64,000 bases of DNA from Anisus vortex (taxonomy: Eukaryota > Mollusca > Gastropoda > Planorbidae), in assembly GCA_949126835.1 (NCBI GenBank), contig OX421506.1:18638215-18702214 (forward strand), written 5' to 3'. Shown piece after piece: positions 22,614 through 33,436 of the stretch (positions are counted from its first letter, which is position 1; every line of letters starts with the position of its first letter). The notes below the pieces were generated by a model. That model had not been told where the DNA came from, ran no database searches, and was given only the letters and a program-made list of their open reading frames with translations. The position numbers were made by a program, and so were the translations under genes.

Positions 22614-22617
<4 letters not shown>
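21942..22617 (+). repeat. 3' LTR
   Basis: 676 bp, nearly identical to the 5' LTR. It runs directly into an (AT)n microsatellite at 22618. Confidence 0.95.
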
Positions 22618-22680
<63 letters not shown>

Positions 22681-22765
22681 CAGAGAGAGATAGATAGATA
22701 GATAGATGGATGGATAGATAGGTAGATAGATAGATAGATAGATAGATGAATAGATAGATAGATAC
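22618..22765. repeat. (AT)n then (GA)n and (GATA)n microsatellites
   Basis: AT repeats to about 22668, GAGA to 22690, then imperfect GATA/GATG tetranucleotides. Confidence 0.95.
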
Positions 22766-22799
22766 GACGGGATTGCTAAGTAAATATTATGTTTCGACA

Positions 22800-22975
22800 G
22801 ATTGCGAACAGAGAGAGAGAGAGAAAGAGAAAGAAAGAGAAAGGGTCGGGGTGGAAACGACTAAAACAAAGAGAGAATAACAGAGAAAGAGAGAAAGAAA
22901 TACACATGAGAAAATGTGAGCAAAGAGAAACAAAAAAAAGAGAAAGAGACAGAGTACAAAGGGAGATATATATCT
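22800..22975. repeat. purine-rich GA/GAAA tract
   Basis: Mostly GA, AAAGAGA and AGAAAG words. The Lys/Arg/Glu-rich frame across it is a by-product. Confidence 0.8.
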
Positions 22976-23399
22976 ATATATATATATAGACCAGTGGTTC
23001 CCAACCTTTTTAATGCCGCGACCCTTTTATACAGCTTTTCACGTTATGGCGACCCCCAACCATACATTTTTTTTCGTCGCTACCGTATAACTGTAATCTG
23101 CTACTGTTATAAAATTTAATGTAATTATCTGATATGCAGGATGTATTTTCAGTATTACAAATTTAACATAATTAAAGCACAGTGATTTAATCACAATAAT
23201 TATTATCGTAATCCTTTTATCTGGTCAATGTCATGTTCCTCGAAGAAAGCAGATAATGTGAAATAGTAGTTTGGCGCATACGACTGTTTTCGCAACTGTT
23301 TAAAGTGTAGGTATGTGACGGGCTTGGTGCGCTGATGTCATCAAGCCGGGTACTCGTACGCACATAAAAGAAATATACTTATTCTGTGCTCGTATGTAT

Positions 23400-23798
23400 A
23401 GTCAGGGTTCTCACATTTTTTCTGAAAACAAATTCAAGGCTGTTTCCAGACTATTTGAAGGCTATAAGAGCCAAATTCCAGGCTGCTGGGACACATTATT
23501 TGGAAAACGGTCACACGCCTCCTCCCTCTAAGTGACCTAAATATTGCGTGAATGACGTATTAATCTAAGGCTTGGTCTGTGGGCGTTTATGGCATATAAA
23601 AATGGGATTGGCGTTTTTTGTCTGACCTTGATTTTTATAATAAATTTAGATATAAATATAGATTTAGATACATTGCCAGGCTGACAGGCTATTTTTCCAG
23701 TCCAAAATGTCAATATTCAAGGTTATCCTAGCCTTGATTTGTTTTTTTTAAAATCAATACTTTTCCAGACTTTCCAGACTGTGTGAGAACCCTGATAG
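23400..23798. mobile_element. MITE with TCAGGGTTCTCACA ends, nested
   Basis: 399 bp. The inverted ends TCAGGGTTCTCACA and TGTGAGAACCCTGA, plus internal CCAGACT/AAGGCT mirror motifs, mark a non-autonomous DNA element. GTATGTAT flanks both sides (23392-23399, 23799-23806), a candidate 8-bp hAT duplication, although this is a simple word. Confidence 0.75.
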
Positions 23799-24378
23799 GT
23801 ATGTATCTGCATGTGTGTGTACCCGCCTGTACACTGATAAAATAGGTATTTCCCGGTGGTCTTGGGTGGCCCCCATGAACTAATTCTTCGACTCCTATGA
23901 AATCTGGCATATAATGTTGGAGTATTATTAAAACCATATTCTTTTTAATTTCGTTAAAAAAATTCAACTTGAGGTAGCACGATATAAAAATAATAATAAT
24001 TAAACAACAAAATGCTTACTAAATCTAATCAAGGGAGATAATAGTCCCGATTTTAAGTCTCTAGGGCAATGATTTTAGTAAACAATTTTTTTTACTACAC
24101 AATTTGAATTTGAAAAAAAATAATTATGTGCGTATACCAGTACCGGTACTCAAATTGCTAAAAATACGTCAAATGAACAATCAATTAATTCATGTATTTA
24201 CATTATAAATGTAATTTGTAAAACACATTTTTAGATACTAGCTTGTTTTCATTAGTACGCATTTACTTCTTTTAATAGTATACATATTATTACCTAAGCG
24301 AAATTTTTGAAAAGCCTTATTTTTAAGGTTTGAAGACTGTAAAGAAAAGAGGAATAGTCTAGATTCTAGACTCTATAC

Positions 24379-24594
24379 CAGGGATCGGCAACTTACGGCA
24401 AGCATGCCTGACTTGTTACGCAAAAATATTTTCAATGGCACGCAGAAGACTCCTAAAAAAACAAATATTCAAGTATCTTCTATTAGAAATAGTTCTATAA
24501 GTGATAAAGAAGGTTGACTTTTAGGCTGCTGGCACGCTGAATGAATTAGAAATCCCACTTTGGCACACTGTTATCAAAAGGTTGCCATTCCCTG
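24379..24594 (-). mobile_element. short hAT-like MITE, copy 3, nested
   Basis: Same family as 9300-9507, inverted: CAGGGATCGGCAACTT at the left and AAGGTTGCCATTCCCTG at the right. The flanks CTCTATAC and ATTTAGAC match only 5 of 8, so the copy is old or its ends have decayed. Confidence 0.7.
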
Positions 24595-24835
24595 ATTTAG
24601 ACTAAAGAGTGTTGGTGCCAGGACACATCCCTGTTTGACCCCGCTACACACTGGGGAAGGTTTCTGAAGTGGCGCCATCAAAGAGTACAGTGCTGTACAT
24701 GTTGTTGTGGAAAGACCTCAATAGGACCATCAAAAATAAGTGTTTTCCGATGGTCCTTGGCGGCCCCCATGAAATGGTCCTTTGACTCCCAAAGGGGTCG
24801 CGACCGACAGGTTGGGAACCGCTGCTCTAGACAGA

Positions 24836-24880
24836 CAAACAGACAGACAGACAGATAGTCAGGCAGACAGACAGACAGAG

Positions 24881-24945
<65 letters not shown>
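24836..24945. repeat. (CAGA)n/(GATA)n microsatellite
   Basis: CAGA tetranucleotides followed by about 15 uninterrupted GATA units. Confidence 0.95.
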
Positions 24946-24948
<3 letters not shown>

Positions 24949-26226
24949 TATAAAATAGAGATAGATTGAAAATAATAGTAAAATTGATAAATAATTTTTT
25001 TTATATAATCGACATAGTTACATGTTATAATTGCTAAACAGGTGGATAGATGGACTGTAGACAGATTAATAGTTGAAACGAAATTTACGAAAACGATTAT
25101 TTTACTGATACATAAATTAAATTGGTATATAGATCAATAACTGAGAGATACCAGAAAAAAAGATATAATATAATAAAGATATAATAAATTATATATTATG
25201 TAGATATAAATAAATAATCATTGGAAATTAGATAGAAAGACCTAGACTAAATATTTATTAGGTCAACGAGAAACTCTATTTCTACACATGGACAGCGCCG
25301 ATTAAAACCGTACAGCCAAGTCTTAAAAGTGCCTCCCTGGCGCGTGCTACCACGTGAGATCCCGCGTGTGAGTGTTTACAAAAAAAAAAAAAGATCTTCT
25401 TCTAAATTTTACAACTGCTCATCTCGTCATTCATACACGATTCCTTCCCCTTATCTCCCGCTCCCCATCTCCCCCCCCCCCCCCGGACCCCTACACCTCC
25501 ATACCCGACTTTCACACTCCCATCCCTTATATCAAGGTGGTCCTTGTTAAAATTCCAAGCGTAAAAGAAAAACTTTTCATTCTTACATTATGGAAGCTGA
25601 TGTTCCTTTTTTTTGTTTTTAAATGCGATAGTGCGTTGAATTTATCTATAATATTGTGTTTTGTTGGCATTGTTGTTGCTGGTGGTTCTGGAGGTAAGAT
25701 TGAGGATATGGTGCTGGGGAGAGGGTGGTGCGTCAAGCAACCTCCATAAAAAAAAACAACAACAACAACGAGTCAAGCTAATGATACGAAAAGTGAAACG
25801 TGAAACAGTCGAGATAGATATATCGACTCTAATGGAGTTATCGTCCTTGTTTTGTTGTTTAAATTCCAGTCAAGGGAAAGATAACTCACTCTCTTAAAAA
25901 ATCTATTTATAGCAACAATTCTTAAAAGTTTCTTGACCGCTACAAAAATATAGGACGATACGTTCATGGGGGAGGTAATCTTTGTTCAGGGTTTGAAACG
26001 GAAGAGTAACGGTTTAGGGGTGTTGACGGACATAAGATGCGCGGAGAGAAAGGTGTTTCCGCAAGAATTTTCAGAATGAATGTTAGTGTTTCAGCGGGTC
26101 TCTAATTGCAATCTAATTACCTTCCTAAACTAGATGTGTCTATCTATATGTAGATCTAGTAAGTAGGCCGATATCTAGTTTAACTATTTATCGCATTGTC
26201 TGGAAGTGGAAATAACTTAATTTATT
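24946..26226. other. no recognised gene
   Basis: AT-rich. Holds a C16 run near 25470 and an A13 run near 25380. Frames across 25329-25750 are low-complexity proline/serine by-products of the C-rich stretch. Confidence 0.5.
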
Positions 26227-26525
26227 CAAAGACTTTAAGAAGATAAACCGCTTGCTTAATTTTTAGAGCTTATATGTTCTTTTTTTTCCCGTGCGCATCC
26301 AATAACGATTTCTTAAATGACTTCTACGCTCCTGCGTTTGCTTAGGCCTAAATGTTTCAGCTGTATACAACTTTCGAGTTTTATTTTTCATAGAGTAAGT
26401 CATATCGATTAAATAAAACGGAAGTGCACAGTACAAAAGGGAATCGGGAATTCCGAAAAGAAGTCATTCGAGTCTTGAAATAGCAGAAATATTAAAGAAC
26501 GCCGTCCATCTTATTATAGTCTTTG
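26227..26525 (-). mobile_element. MITE with 7-bp target duplication, copy 2
   Basis: 299 bp, the reverse of the copy at 12674-12966 (shared GGAATTCCGAAAAGAAGTCA region and both ends). Flanked by exact ATTTATT (26220-26226 and 26526-26532). Confidence 0.85.
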
Positions 26526-26590
26526 ATTTATTTAAACATTCCCCACTATCTAGCTTTATATAAGACTAAATATATATATATATATATATA

Positions 26591-26985
26591 AATATATCTG
26601 TCTATAAATATATCTGTCTATAAATATATCTGTCTTTAAATATATCTGTCTATAAATATATCTGTCTATAAATATATCTGTCTATAAATATATCTGTCTA
26701 TAAATATATCTGTCTTTAAATATATCTGTCTATAAATATATCTGTCTTTAAATATATCTGTCTAAATATATCTGTCTTTAAATATATCTGTCTATAAATA
26801 TATCTGTCTATAAATATATCTGTCTTTAAATATATCTGTCTATAAATATATCTGTCTTTAAATATATCTGTCTATAAATATATCTGTCTTTAAATATATC
26901 TGTCTATAAATATATCTGTTTATAAATATATCTGTCTTTAAATATATCTGTCTATAAATATATCTGTCTATAAATATATCTGTCT
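26591..26985. repeat. minisatellite, 16-bp unit
   Basis: About 25 copies of AATATATCTGTCTATA, with an A/T variant at one position (CTATA or CTTTA) and one shortened unit near 26758. It follows a short (AT)n run. Confidence 0.95.
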
Positions 26986-26993
26986 ATCTGTCA

Positions 26994-27265
26994 GTAAAAT
27001 GAGTAAAGTACAGTATCCCATCGGACCGAATTGATCATAGGGCCGGTGAAGCAGCGTACACCAGTTTCCGTGGCCACGGCGTACTAGGGGATGTGTGTCC
27101 AGCACAACGCCCAGCCACCTTTACTTTACCTTAAATTAATGTCAGGTTCCTATCAGAGCTAGGTAGACTCAGACATACCCTCGAGTCAAAAGAAAAAATC
27201 TTAGCCTTCATCAGGATTCGAACCCAGGACTTTCGGTACGCCAGTCGAACGGTCACCGCGCCCCC
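26994..27265 (-). mobile_element. full-length tRNA-derived SINE with target duplication
   Basis: 272 bp on the minus strand. The tRNA-like head with B box GGGTTCGAATCC lies near 27215-27230; then the SINE body and a TACTTTAC tail at 26994-27010. An exact 8-bp duplication ATCTGTCA (26986-26993 and 27266-27273) frames it, showing insertion into the edge of the 16-bp minisatellite. Confidence 0.82.
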
Positions 27266-27287
27266 ATCTGTCATTATAGCTATTTAA

Positions 27288-27607
27288 ATATTTATATTCT
27301 ATCTATCCTAAGCTATTTAAATATTTGTATTCTATCTATCCTTAGCTATTTAAATATTTGTATTCTATCTATCCTAAGCTATTTAAATATTTGTATTCTA
27401 TCTATCCTTAGCTATTTATATATTTGTATTCTATCTATCCTAAGCTATTTATATATTTGTATTCTATCCATCCTAAGCTATTTATTTATTTGTATTCTAT
27501 CTATCCTAAGCTATTTATATATTTGTATTCTATCTATCCTAAGCTATTTATATATTTGTATTCTATCTATCCTAAGCTATTTATATATTTGTATTCTATC
27601 AATCCTA
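27288..27607. repeat. minisatellite, 33-bp unit
   Basis: About 9.7 copies of a unit built on GCTATTTATATATTTGTATT plus CTATCTATCCTAA. Early copies carry TTTAAATA, later ones TTTATATA. Confidence 0.95.
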
Positions 27608-27610
27608 AGT

Positions 27611-27868
27611 AAAAAAAAAAAGTAAAGTATCTCCGTCGGGTAAATTTGATCCTTAAGGATCTGAGAAGCTTGTGTGGCCAGCACAACACCCAGTCGCCTT
27701 TTACTATTCCCTTCACTTCACTATGTAATGTTGGGTACATATCAGAGCTGGGTAGACTGAGGAACACCGCCCCCACAGACCAGGGATCAAACCTTACACT
27801 TTAACCAGGATTGAAACCCCAGGATCTTCTGTACACCATCCAAACGCTCTGCATCTAGGCCACCCTTG
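27611..27868 (-). mobile_element. tRNA-derived SINE copy
   Basis: Tail and A11 run at the left edge of the copy (27610-27628), the GTGTGGCCAGCACAACACC block, the AGAGCTGGGTAGACTGAGG block, and a diverged head (GGATTGAAACCCC). It directly follows the 33-bp minisatellite. Confidence 0.7.
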
Positions 27869-28444
27869 AAACAGTTTATTCATCTTTATGTATATTTATC
27901 TAATCTCGCCCCTGAACTATTTGATATCAAAATATTTAGAAAAGATAAGAAAGATAAAAAGGGAAAAGTAGGACATAACTAAGAGAAAAGAAAAATGCGA
28001 AAGGTGAAAAGCTAACACGTGGAGGGAGACGAGACGGCAATGAAATAGAAGGGTGAAGACCATCTGAATCGGGAAGAGGGGGGGGGGGGAAGGAGATTCT
28101 CGCCATGCGTGTGAACAGGAAGGGGCGTGACACATTTACAACTGACAGATATGTTTAAAAAGTTGGTGCTTGAAGAAATTTTATGCGTTGAACGGAACAA
28201 AATAAAAGAAAAAAAAACGAAAAAAAAATTCAAGAACGTATTAATGACAGAGAGTTAAGAGATAAAAAATATAAAAATAAAAACTTTGTAGACACAATGA
28301 TTTAAAGGTATCAAATGTCAAGGCCGGCATATCAAGGTAGATACTTCAGGTGTTATTGTTATGGGGTGGGGGGAGGGGTGTGTAGATATACAAGTAGAAC
28401 TTGTTCTATAAGTTTAAACTAAGAGATTACATGTTTATGTATTA
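27869..28444. other. no recognised feature
   Basis: AT/purine-rich spacer with a G10 run near 28080. Confidence 0.5.
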
Positions 28445-28522
28445 GTATGTATGAGACCGTATTTATTGTAGGCCTACATATTATGCATTATGTGGTCAAT
28501 AAAATTATCTGTTCATTGATAA
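28445..28522 (+). mobile_element. LINE 3' tail fragment (diverged)
   Basis: TTTATTGTA, ATTATGTGGTCAATAAAAT and TGTTCATTGAT follow the same order as the end of the LINE at 1940-2000 but are more diverged. Probably a severely 5'-truncated relative. Confidence 0.5.
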
Positions 28523-28714
28523 GTTAATAAAATGATAACTGTAGATCATCACAAAGCTTTTATGAAACTGAAATAATTATCCGTATAGAGTCTAATAATA
28601 TATTTTGAAAGTATGATCAAATATATTCGCAGTAGCTTTCTTATAATGTTCATATAGTGGCTATTTAGATTTGTTAAACAGAAATTTCGCCTTTTCACCA
28701 CTGAACAAAAACTT

Positions 28715-29806
28715 ATAAAAGTATAGATCTATATTCTGATATAAAAGTATTTATCTATATTCTGATATAAAAGTATAGATCTATATTCTAATATAAAAGT
28801 ATAGATCTATATTCTGATATAAAAGTATAGATCTATATTCTGATATAAAAGTATAGATCTATATTCTGATATAAAAGTATAGATCTATATTCTGATATAA
28901 AAGTATAGATCTATATTCTGATATAAAAGTATAGATCTATATTCTGATATAAAAGTATAGATCTATATTCTGATATAAAAGTATAGATCTATTTTCTGAT
29001 ATAAACGTATAGATCTATATTCTGATATAAAAGTATAGATCTATATTCTGATATAAAAGTATAGATCTATATTCTGATATAAAGGTATAGATCTATATTC
29101 TGATATAAAAGTATAAATCTATATTCTGATATAAAAGTATAGATCTATATTCTGATATAAAAGTATAGATCTATATTCTGATATAAAAGTATAGATCTAT
29201 ATTCTGATATAAAAAGTATAGATCTATATTCTGATATAAAGTATAGATCTATATTCTGATATAAAAGTATAGATCTATATTCTGATATAAAAGTATAGAT
29301 CTATATTCTGATATAAAAGTATAGATCTATATTCTGATATAAAAGTATAGATCTATATTCTGATATAAAAGTATAGATCTATATTCTGATATAAAAGTAT
29401 AGATCTATATTCTGATATAAAAGTATAGATCTATATTCTGATATAAAAGTATAGATCTATATTCTGATATAAAAGTATAGATCTATATTCTGATATAAAA
29501 GTATAGATCTATAGTCTGATATAAAAGTATAGATCTATATTCTGATATAAAAGTATAGATCTATAGTCTGATATAAAAGTATAGATCTATTTTCTGATAT
29601 AAAAGTATAGATCTATATTCTGATATAAAAGTATAGATCTATATTCTGATATAAAAGTATAGATCTATATTCTGATATAAAAGTATAGATCTATATTCTG
29701 ATATAAAAGTATAGATCTATATTCTGATATAAAAGTATAGATCTATAGTCTGATATAAAAGTATAGATCTATATTCTGATATAAAAGTATAGATCTATAT
29801 TCTGAT
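28715..29806. repeat. minisatellite, 26-bp unit, 42 copies
   Basis: 1092 bp of ATAAAAGTATAGATCTATAT followed by TCTGAT. A few substitutions and two compensating 1-base indels (near 29213 and 29237) are present. Each unit contains the palindrome ATAGATCTAT. Confidence 0.97.
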
Positions 29807-29892
29807 CGATTTTTTAAATAAATTTTTTGTTTGAGTAATGAATACTTTTAATATTTAAGGTAAATATAAAATTATATTATATCTAAATAGTT

Positions 29893-29894
29893 GA

Positions 29895-29929
<35 letters not shown>

Positions 29930-29962
29930 TGAGAGAGAGAGAGAGAGCAGAGGGAGAGAGAG
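29893..29962. repeat. (GA)n microsatellite
   Basis: GA repeats with a few interruptions. Confidence 0.9.
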
Positions 29963-30044
29963 ATAATGAAAACGAAAGATATACACCTGATCGTCTCTGG
30001 AAGTAGAATATGTAGTAAGTAGTTATGGATATATTAGTTATAAT

Positions 30045-30300
30045 ATGTTTTATTACTGAACTTTCACATTTATTATGGTAATTATTGCCTTAACATTATC
30101 ATTTGGTAGTCAAGATGAGGATATAAAACCGGTTTATATTAATTATACACTTATCTCAGTTTAAGTGAGATGTCCTTTAATATTAGTGTTTCAGAATAAA
30201 TGTATATAATATGTAACATATCCATCGTTAAGCGGAATAGATACGTACAAATCATACAAACTGGGTAGTTAATGTTGTGTTTGAAAATATACATTAGTGA
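30045..30300 (+). repeat. dispersed repeat, uninterrupted copy
   Basis: Matches 33310-33436 plus 34358-34558 in order (GAACTTTCACA, ATTATGGTAATTATTGCC, GGTAGTCAAGATGAGGAT, GTGTTTCAG, GGGTAGTTAATGT). Here a single GAGATGTC is present where the other copy carries a hAT insertion. The family is unidentified. Confidence 0.8.
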
Positions 30301-30400
30301 TTAATCTCGAACCATGACTATCTCTTACTATATATATATATATGTTCTTTGTTTCTGTCTTACCATTTTTATATTTATAAATTTCTTGTCTCTTACTTCC

Positions 30401-30452
<52 letters not shown>

Positions 30453-30794
30453 CTTTTCTCTTTTTTTTTCTCTCTCCCTCATTTAGTTATTTATTTATGC
30501 ATATTATAGTACTATATTTCTTTATCTATCTACAACCATGTCAATCTAAAAAGGTAACCCATCTGTAATGTCTAGAGTTTAATTAATGATTATGCCCCTT
30601 TGATAATCTTAATATCCCAGAATTTATTAGAGCGGAAGTTAAGAAACGAGGCGAAGCAAGCCATAGGCTAGATGTTGTCTATTCAATAAACATTGTATTG
30701 GTAAAAACGAAAATGTTTCTTAAGTATGTCTAGGCTTAAGAATATAATACAACAAAACAACAGACAATAAACAAAAACATTATACCATGTAAGT
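30301..30794. other. no gene; contains (CT)n microsatellite
   Basis: A pure (TC)n run of about 20 units lies at 30405-30447. The rest is unremarkable. Confidence 0.6.
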
Positions 30795-30935
30795 AAGTAA
30801 GTAAAGCACCCGTCGGACTAAATTCACCATAGGGCCAGTGAAGCAGAGTTCACCTGTTTCTGTGGCCACAGCATACTAGGGAATGTGTGGCCAGCACAAT
30901 GCCCAGCCGCCTTTACCTTATCCCAAAATAACTTA
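30793..30935 (-). mobile_element. tRNA-derived SINE, 3' half
   Basis: (GTAA)n tail, CGTCGGACTAAATT, CATAGGGCCAGTGAAGCAG and GTGTGGCCAGCACAATGCCC match the other copies. The head is missing. Confidence 0.75.
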
Positions 30936-31023
30936 ACTACTTTAAAAATAAAATGTATCAACAGCTCAAAGTACAAACAGTAAAAAGAAAAGCATTTATT
31001 TGCCTCTCGCTCTTACAGCACAT

Positions 31024-31099
31024 CAGTGGTGGCATGAACTCCCAAACACTATAAAACACATCAGTGGTGGCATGAACTCCCAAACACTATAAAACAGGC
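31024..31099. repeat. 38-bp tandem duplication
   Basis: Two identical copies of a unit beginning ACATCAGTGGTGGCATGAAC. Confidence 0.9.
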
Positions 31100-31430
31100 G
31101 GACAATATTTTCAGATTTAAATTAGGATTTTAAAAAAAAAACATCTTTATTTGATTTTTTTTTTCAAATAGGTTGAATGTAAAGTGTATTTGAAGATAAA
31201 CGTTCATAAATAGCCCTATATAAATGTGCTATTCGTAAAGTGTTTCTCTCTCTCTCTCTCTCTCGTCTCTTCCCCCCCCCCTCTCTCTCTCTATCAATAG
31301 ATATATCCCCCCATTACGCAACCAACCTGTACACAAAGAAAATCCTTTCTATTGATACGCACGTGTGTTATCTTCATTGTTATCAAATTACTCACTTCGC
31401 GTGACATAACCTGCACGACGTACCTCCGGC
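31100..31430. other. no gene; CT-rich run
   Basis: Contains (TC)n and C9 runs at about 31244-31292. No recognisable gene. Confidence 0.5.
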
Positions 31431-31498
31431 TGTTTTTGACTATGCCTTTATTGTACCTATGTACTATGTGGCAAATAAAATATTGTTCATTGTTCATT
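31431..31498 (+). mobile_element. LINE 3' tail, severely 5'-truncated copy
   Basis: Practically identical to 1931-1998, from GTTTTTGACTATGCC to the doubled TTGTTCATTG tail. This is the usual outcome of aborted target-primed reverse transcription of the LINE at the start of the window. Confidence 0.85.
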
Positions 31499-32029
31499 GG
31501 CTACGCGGAACTGGACCAAAGTCTGAGGCACTATGTAATAACAACAGCACAATTGTAAAGGGGAGGTTGGGAACTTTGGGGACGGAAACAGCAGCAGATC
31601 AATTGTCCCAGATTCATCCAATCAAACGCGTCCACCGGACGACATCAAGTTATAATGGCATCGATTCCGGCCCAGTTTGAATATTTGATGCACAACAACT
31701 GGCGGGCATGTTCGATACCTAATAAAAGCTGGAATCGATTACCTAGGACTTTTTCTTCTTCTTCTTCTGTATTTAGTTTTACTAAAGATCAATACCTTTT
31801 TATCTCCCTTTTGTTCCTTTCTATTAAATCTGGCCCCCGTTTATTATTGTTTGATACGTAAAGACTCAAATATTTTTAATATAGTTTCTCGGATAGAAAA
31901 CACGTCTCTAGACTCGATTATTAAATGACTTTCTTGAAGAAGACTTACATATGACTTGCTATGGAAACTCTAAGAATAAGCAATAAATTAGCGTAAGGTT
32001 TCTCATAGATATAACTAGGTTTTCTTTCT
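31499..32029. other. no recognised feature
   Basis: 31499-31740 is somewhat richer in GC, with short open frames on the plus strand, but no domain, donor or acceptor set is convincing. Confidence 0.4.
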
Positions 32030-32033
32030 CTCT

Positions 32034-32088
32034 CTGTATATATATATATATATATATATATCTTTGATATATATATATATATATACAG
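32034..32088. repeat. AT palindrome
   Basis: CTG(TA)n, a 9-base centre near 32062, then (AT)nCAG: two AT arms that can pair as a hairpin or cruciform. Confidence 0.85.
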
Positions 32089-32198
32089 TGCTTTTTTTTT
32101 TTCTAATGTAACGCACCGGAACTGCGATCCGGTACCTTTTTTCCATTGACTACTAATTTAAACGTTTTTTCTTTAGGACTTCCGGTACCTTTTTTATA
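32087..32198. mobile_element. possible hAT end fragment
   Basis: CAGTGCTTTTTTTTTT followed by GCACCGGAAC and two GGTACCTTTTTT motifs looks like one terminus and subterminal repeats of a DNA transposon. The other end is not seen. Confidence 0.35.
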
Positions 32199-32262
32199 GG
32201 GTTGATGAAGCAGTATGAAGTTCATTTGTATAATCACGGTTACTATGGGATTGTGTGGCCAA
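32199..32262 (-). mobile_element. SINE fragment
   Basis: GGTTGATGAAGCAG and GGGATTGTGTGGCCAA match the SINE body. Both ends are lost. Confidence 0.55.
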
Positions 32263-33122
32263 TATTTGCTGATATTTTCTTAATGAAAGAAGCAAAGATA
32301 TATAATAAACTAGTGGTCATTCCCATCAAAATGACGGAGAAACGAATGTGTTTTGTTAAAAGAGAAAGAAAAAAAAAAAATTATTACAAAAACTGTAGTG
32401 CAAACTTTTCTTTCGGTATTTAGATTTTCTTTTTTTTTTATTGCTTACGGTCGCCTGGCCCTGAAATACGTATATGAATTGTTGCTGTCAAGCTTTTGAC
32501 TTCTTATTAATAATATTAAACTAACAATAATAAATAATACTATCAAAAGGAAAAAAAAAAAGAAAAAAAATACCATTTAATGATACCGCCGATGTTTACA
32601 CCCCCCTCCCCCCTTTTTTTTCACTGTAAGGTCAAACACATGAATCCGTGATCGGTGATAACTTACAGGATAAATAAACAACTTTATGCAAGGGGAATTA
32701 TTGGGAAATAGTAAATGAACGTTCAAAAGGGGAGATCATTCTGAAATGGCGCTGAGTTTAGAACCTTAACATACGGTGATTAGTAATAGGTCTAAGTTTA
32801 TTTTTTTTAAATAATTTACGAATTAACCAATATTGTTGATAAAATATAATGCTTTTTTGGAGGACGTTTCCAAATTATACATTTAACTTTTGACCCGATT
32901 GGTCGAAAGGCTTAGGAGCCTATAGCGAACAAACAAACAAACAAACATCTTAATAAATAAACTCACGGTAATTTGATCTTTTAAAACAAAATTGGATGTT
33001 GACTTCAACTACGGAGACGTGGTGAGGGGGAAGAGTGGTCTAGTAGGTTGACATTACTATTATGAGTGTCCAGGGGATCGAATACCGTTCATAAAGCCAT
33101 GATTTTACAAGGGGTCTAGAAC
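32263..33122. other. no recognised feature
   Basis: AT-rich with many short homopolymers, and (AAAC)n near 32930. Confidence 0.5.
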
Positions 33123-33222
33123 AGGGGTCGGCAACCTGTTGCTAACAGTGTGCCAAACTAGGATTTCTAAGTCATTCAGCGTGCCAACAGCCTAAAAGTC
33201 TACCTACTCTATTACACTTAAA
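33123..33222 (+). mobile_element. short hAT-like MITE, left-half fragment
   Basis: CAGGGGTCGGCAACCTG, GTGTGCCAAACTAGG and CAACAGCCTAAAAGTC match the left half of the 9300-9507 family. The right half is missing. Confidence 0.7.
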
Positions 33223-33304
33223 AAAAATATTTTTATGCGTCTAATATTTAATACAAAATTAACGTATTTATGATTATCAACCTTTTTCTTTGCATTTATA
33301 TCAA

Positions 33305-33436
33305 ATATATTTTATTACTGAACTTTCACATAATTTATGGTAATTATTGCCTTAACATTACCATTTGGTAGTCAAGATGAGGATCTAACACCTATTTATA
33401 TTAATTATACTTTTATCTCAGTCTAACAGAGATGTC
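33305..33436 (+). repeat. dispersed repeat, left part of the interrupted copy
   Basis: Aligns with 30045-30172. It is cut at GAGATGTC by the hAT element that follows and resumes at 34358. Confidence 0.8.

Larger units (their letters stand above)
15720..22617 (+). mobile_element. Gmr1-like Ty3/gypsy LTR retrotransposon, internally deleted
   Basis: A 6.9-kb element bounded by two 676-bp LTRs that begin TG and end CA, inserted into an (AT)n microsatellite. ATAT borders both outer ends, which fits a short target duplication but is not decisive in AT repeats. Interior order: leader with three 59-bp repeats, gag (SAP-like start, coiled coil, SCAN-like capsid, zinc knuckle), protease, integrase, then only the beginning of RT and the last residues of RNase H, then 1.24 kb of noncoding sequence and a G-rich polypurine tract (GGGTGGGGGC, 21931-21940) before the 3' LTR. 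Placing integrase before RT is the hallmark of Gmr1-type elements. The LTRs show only two visible differences, so insertion is recent. The copy is non-autonomous. Confidence 0.92.
22992..24824. mobile_element. hAT-like element (CAGTGGTTCCCAACC ends) with nested insertions
   Basis: 1833 bp. Ends CAGTGGTTCCCAACC and GGTTGGGAACCGCTG are inverted, followed by the CGCGACCC-type subterminal motif well known from animal hAT elements. Flanks ATATAGAC and CTCTAGAC match at 6 of 8 bases. It holds two further elements (23400-23798 and 24379-24594). Its 3' subterminal block (TGGTC..TGG..GGCCCCCATGAA) occurs twice, at about 23837-23896 and 24732-24790. No transposase is left. Confidence 0.85.

Noticed and set aside
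31499..31861. Host exon on the plus strand
   Set aside because: Short frames, no domain and no convincing splice sites.
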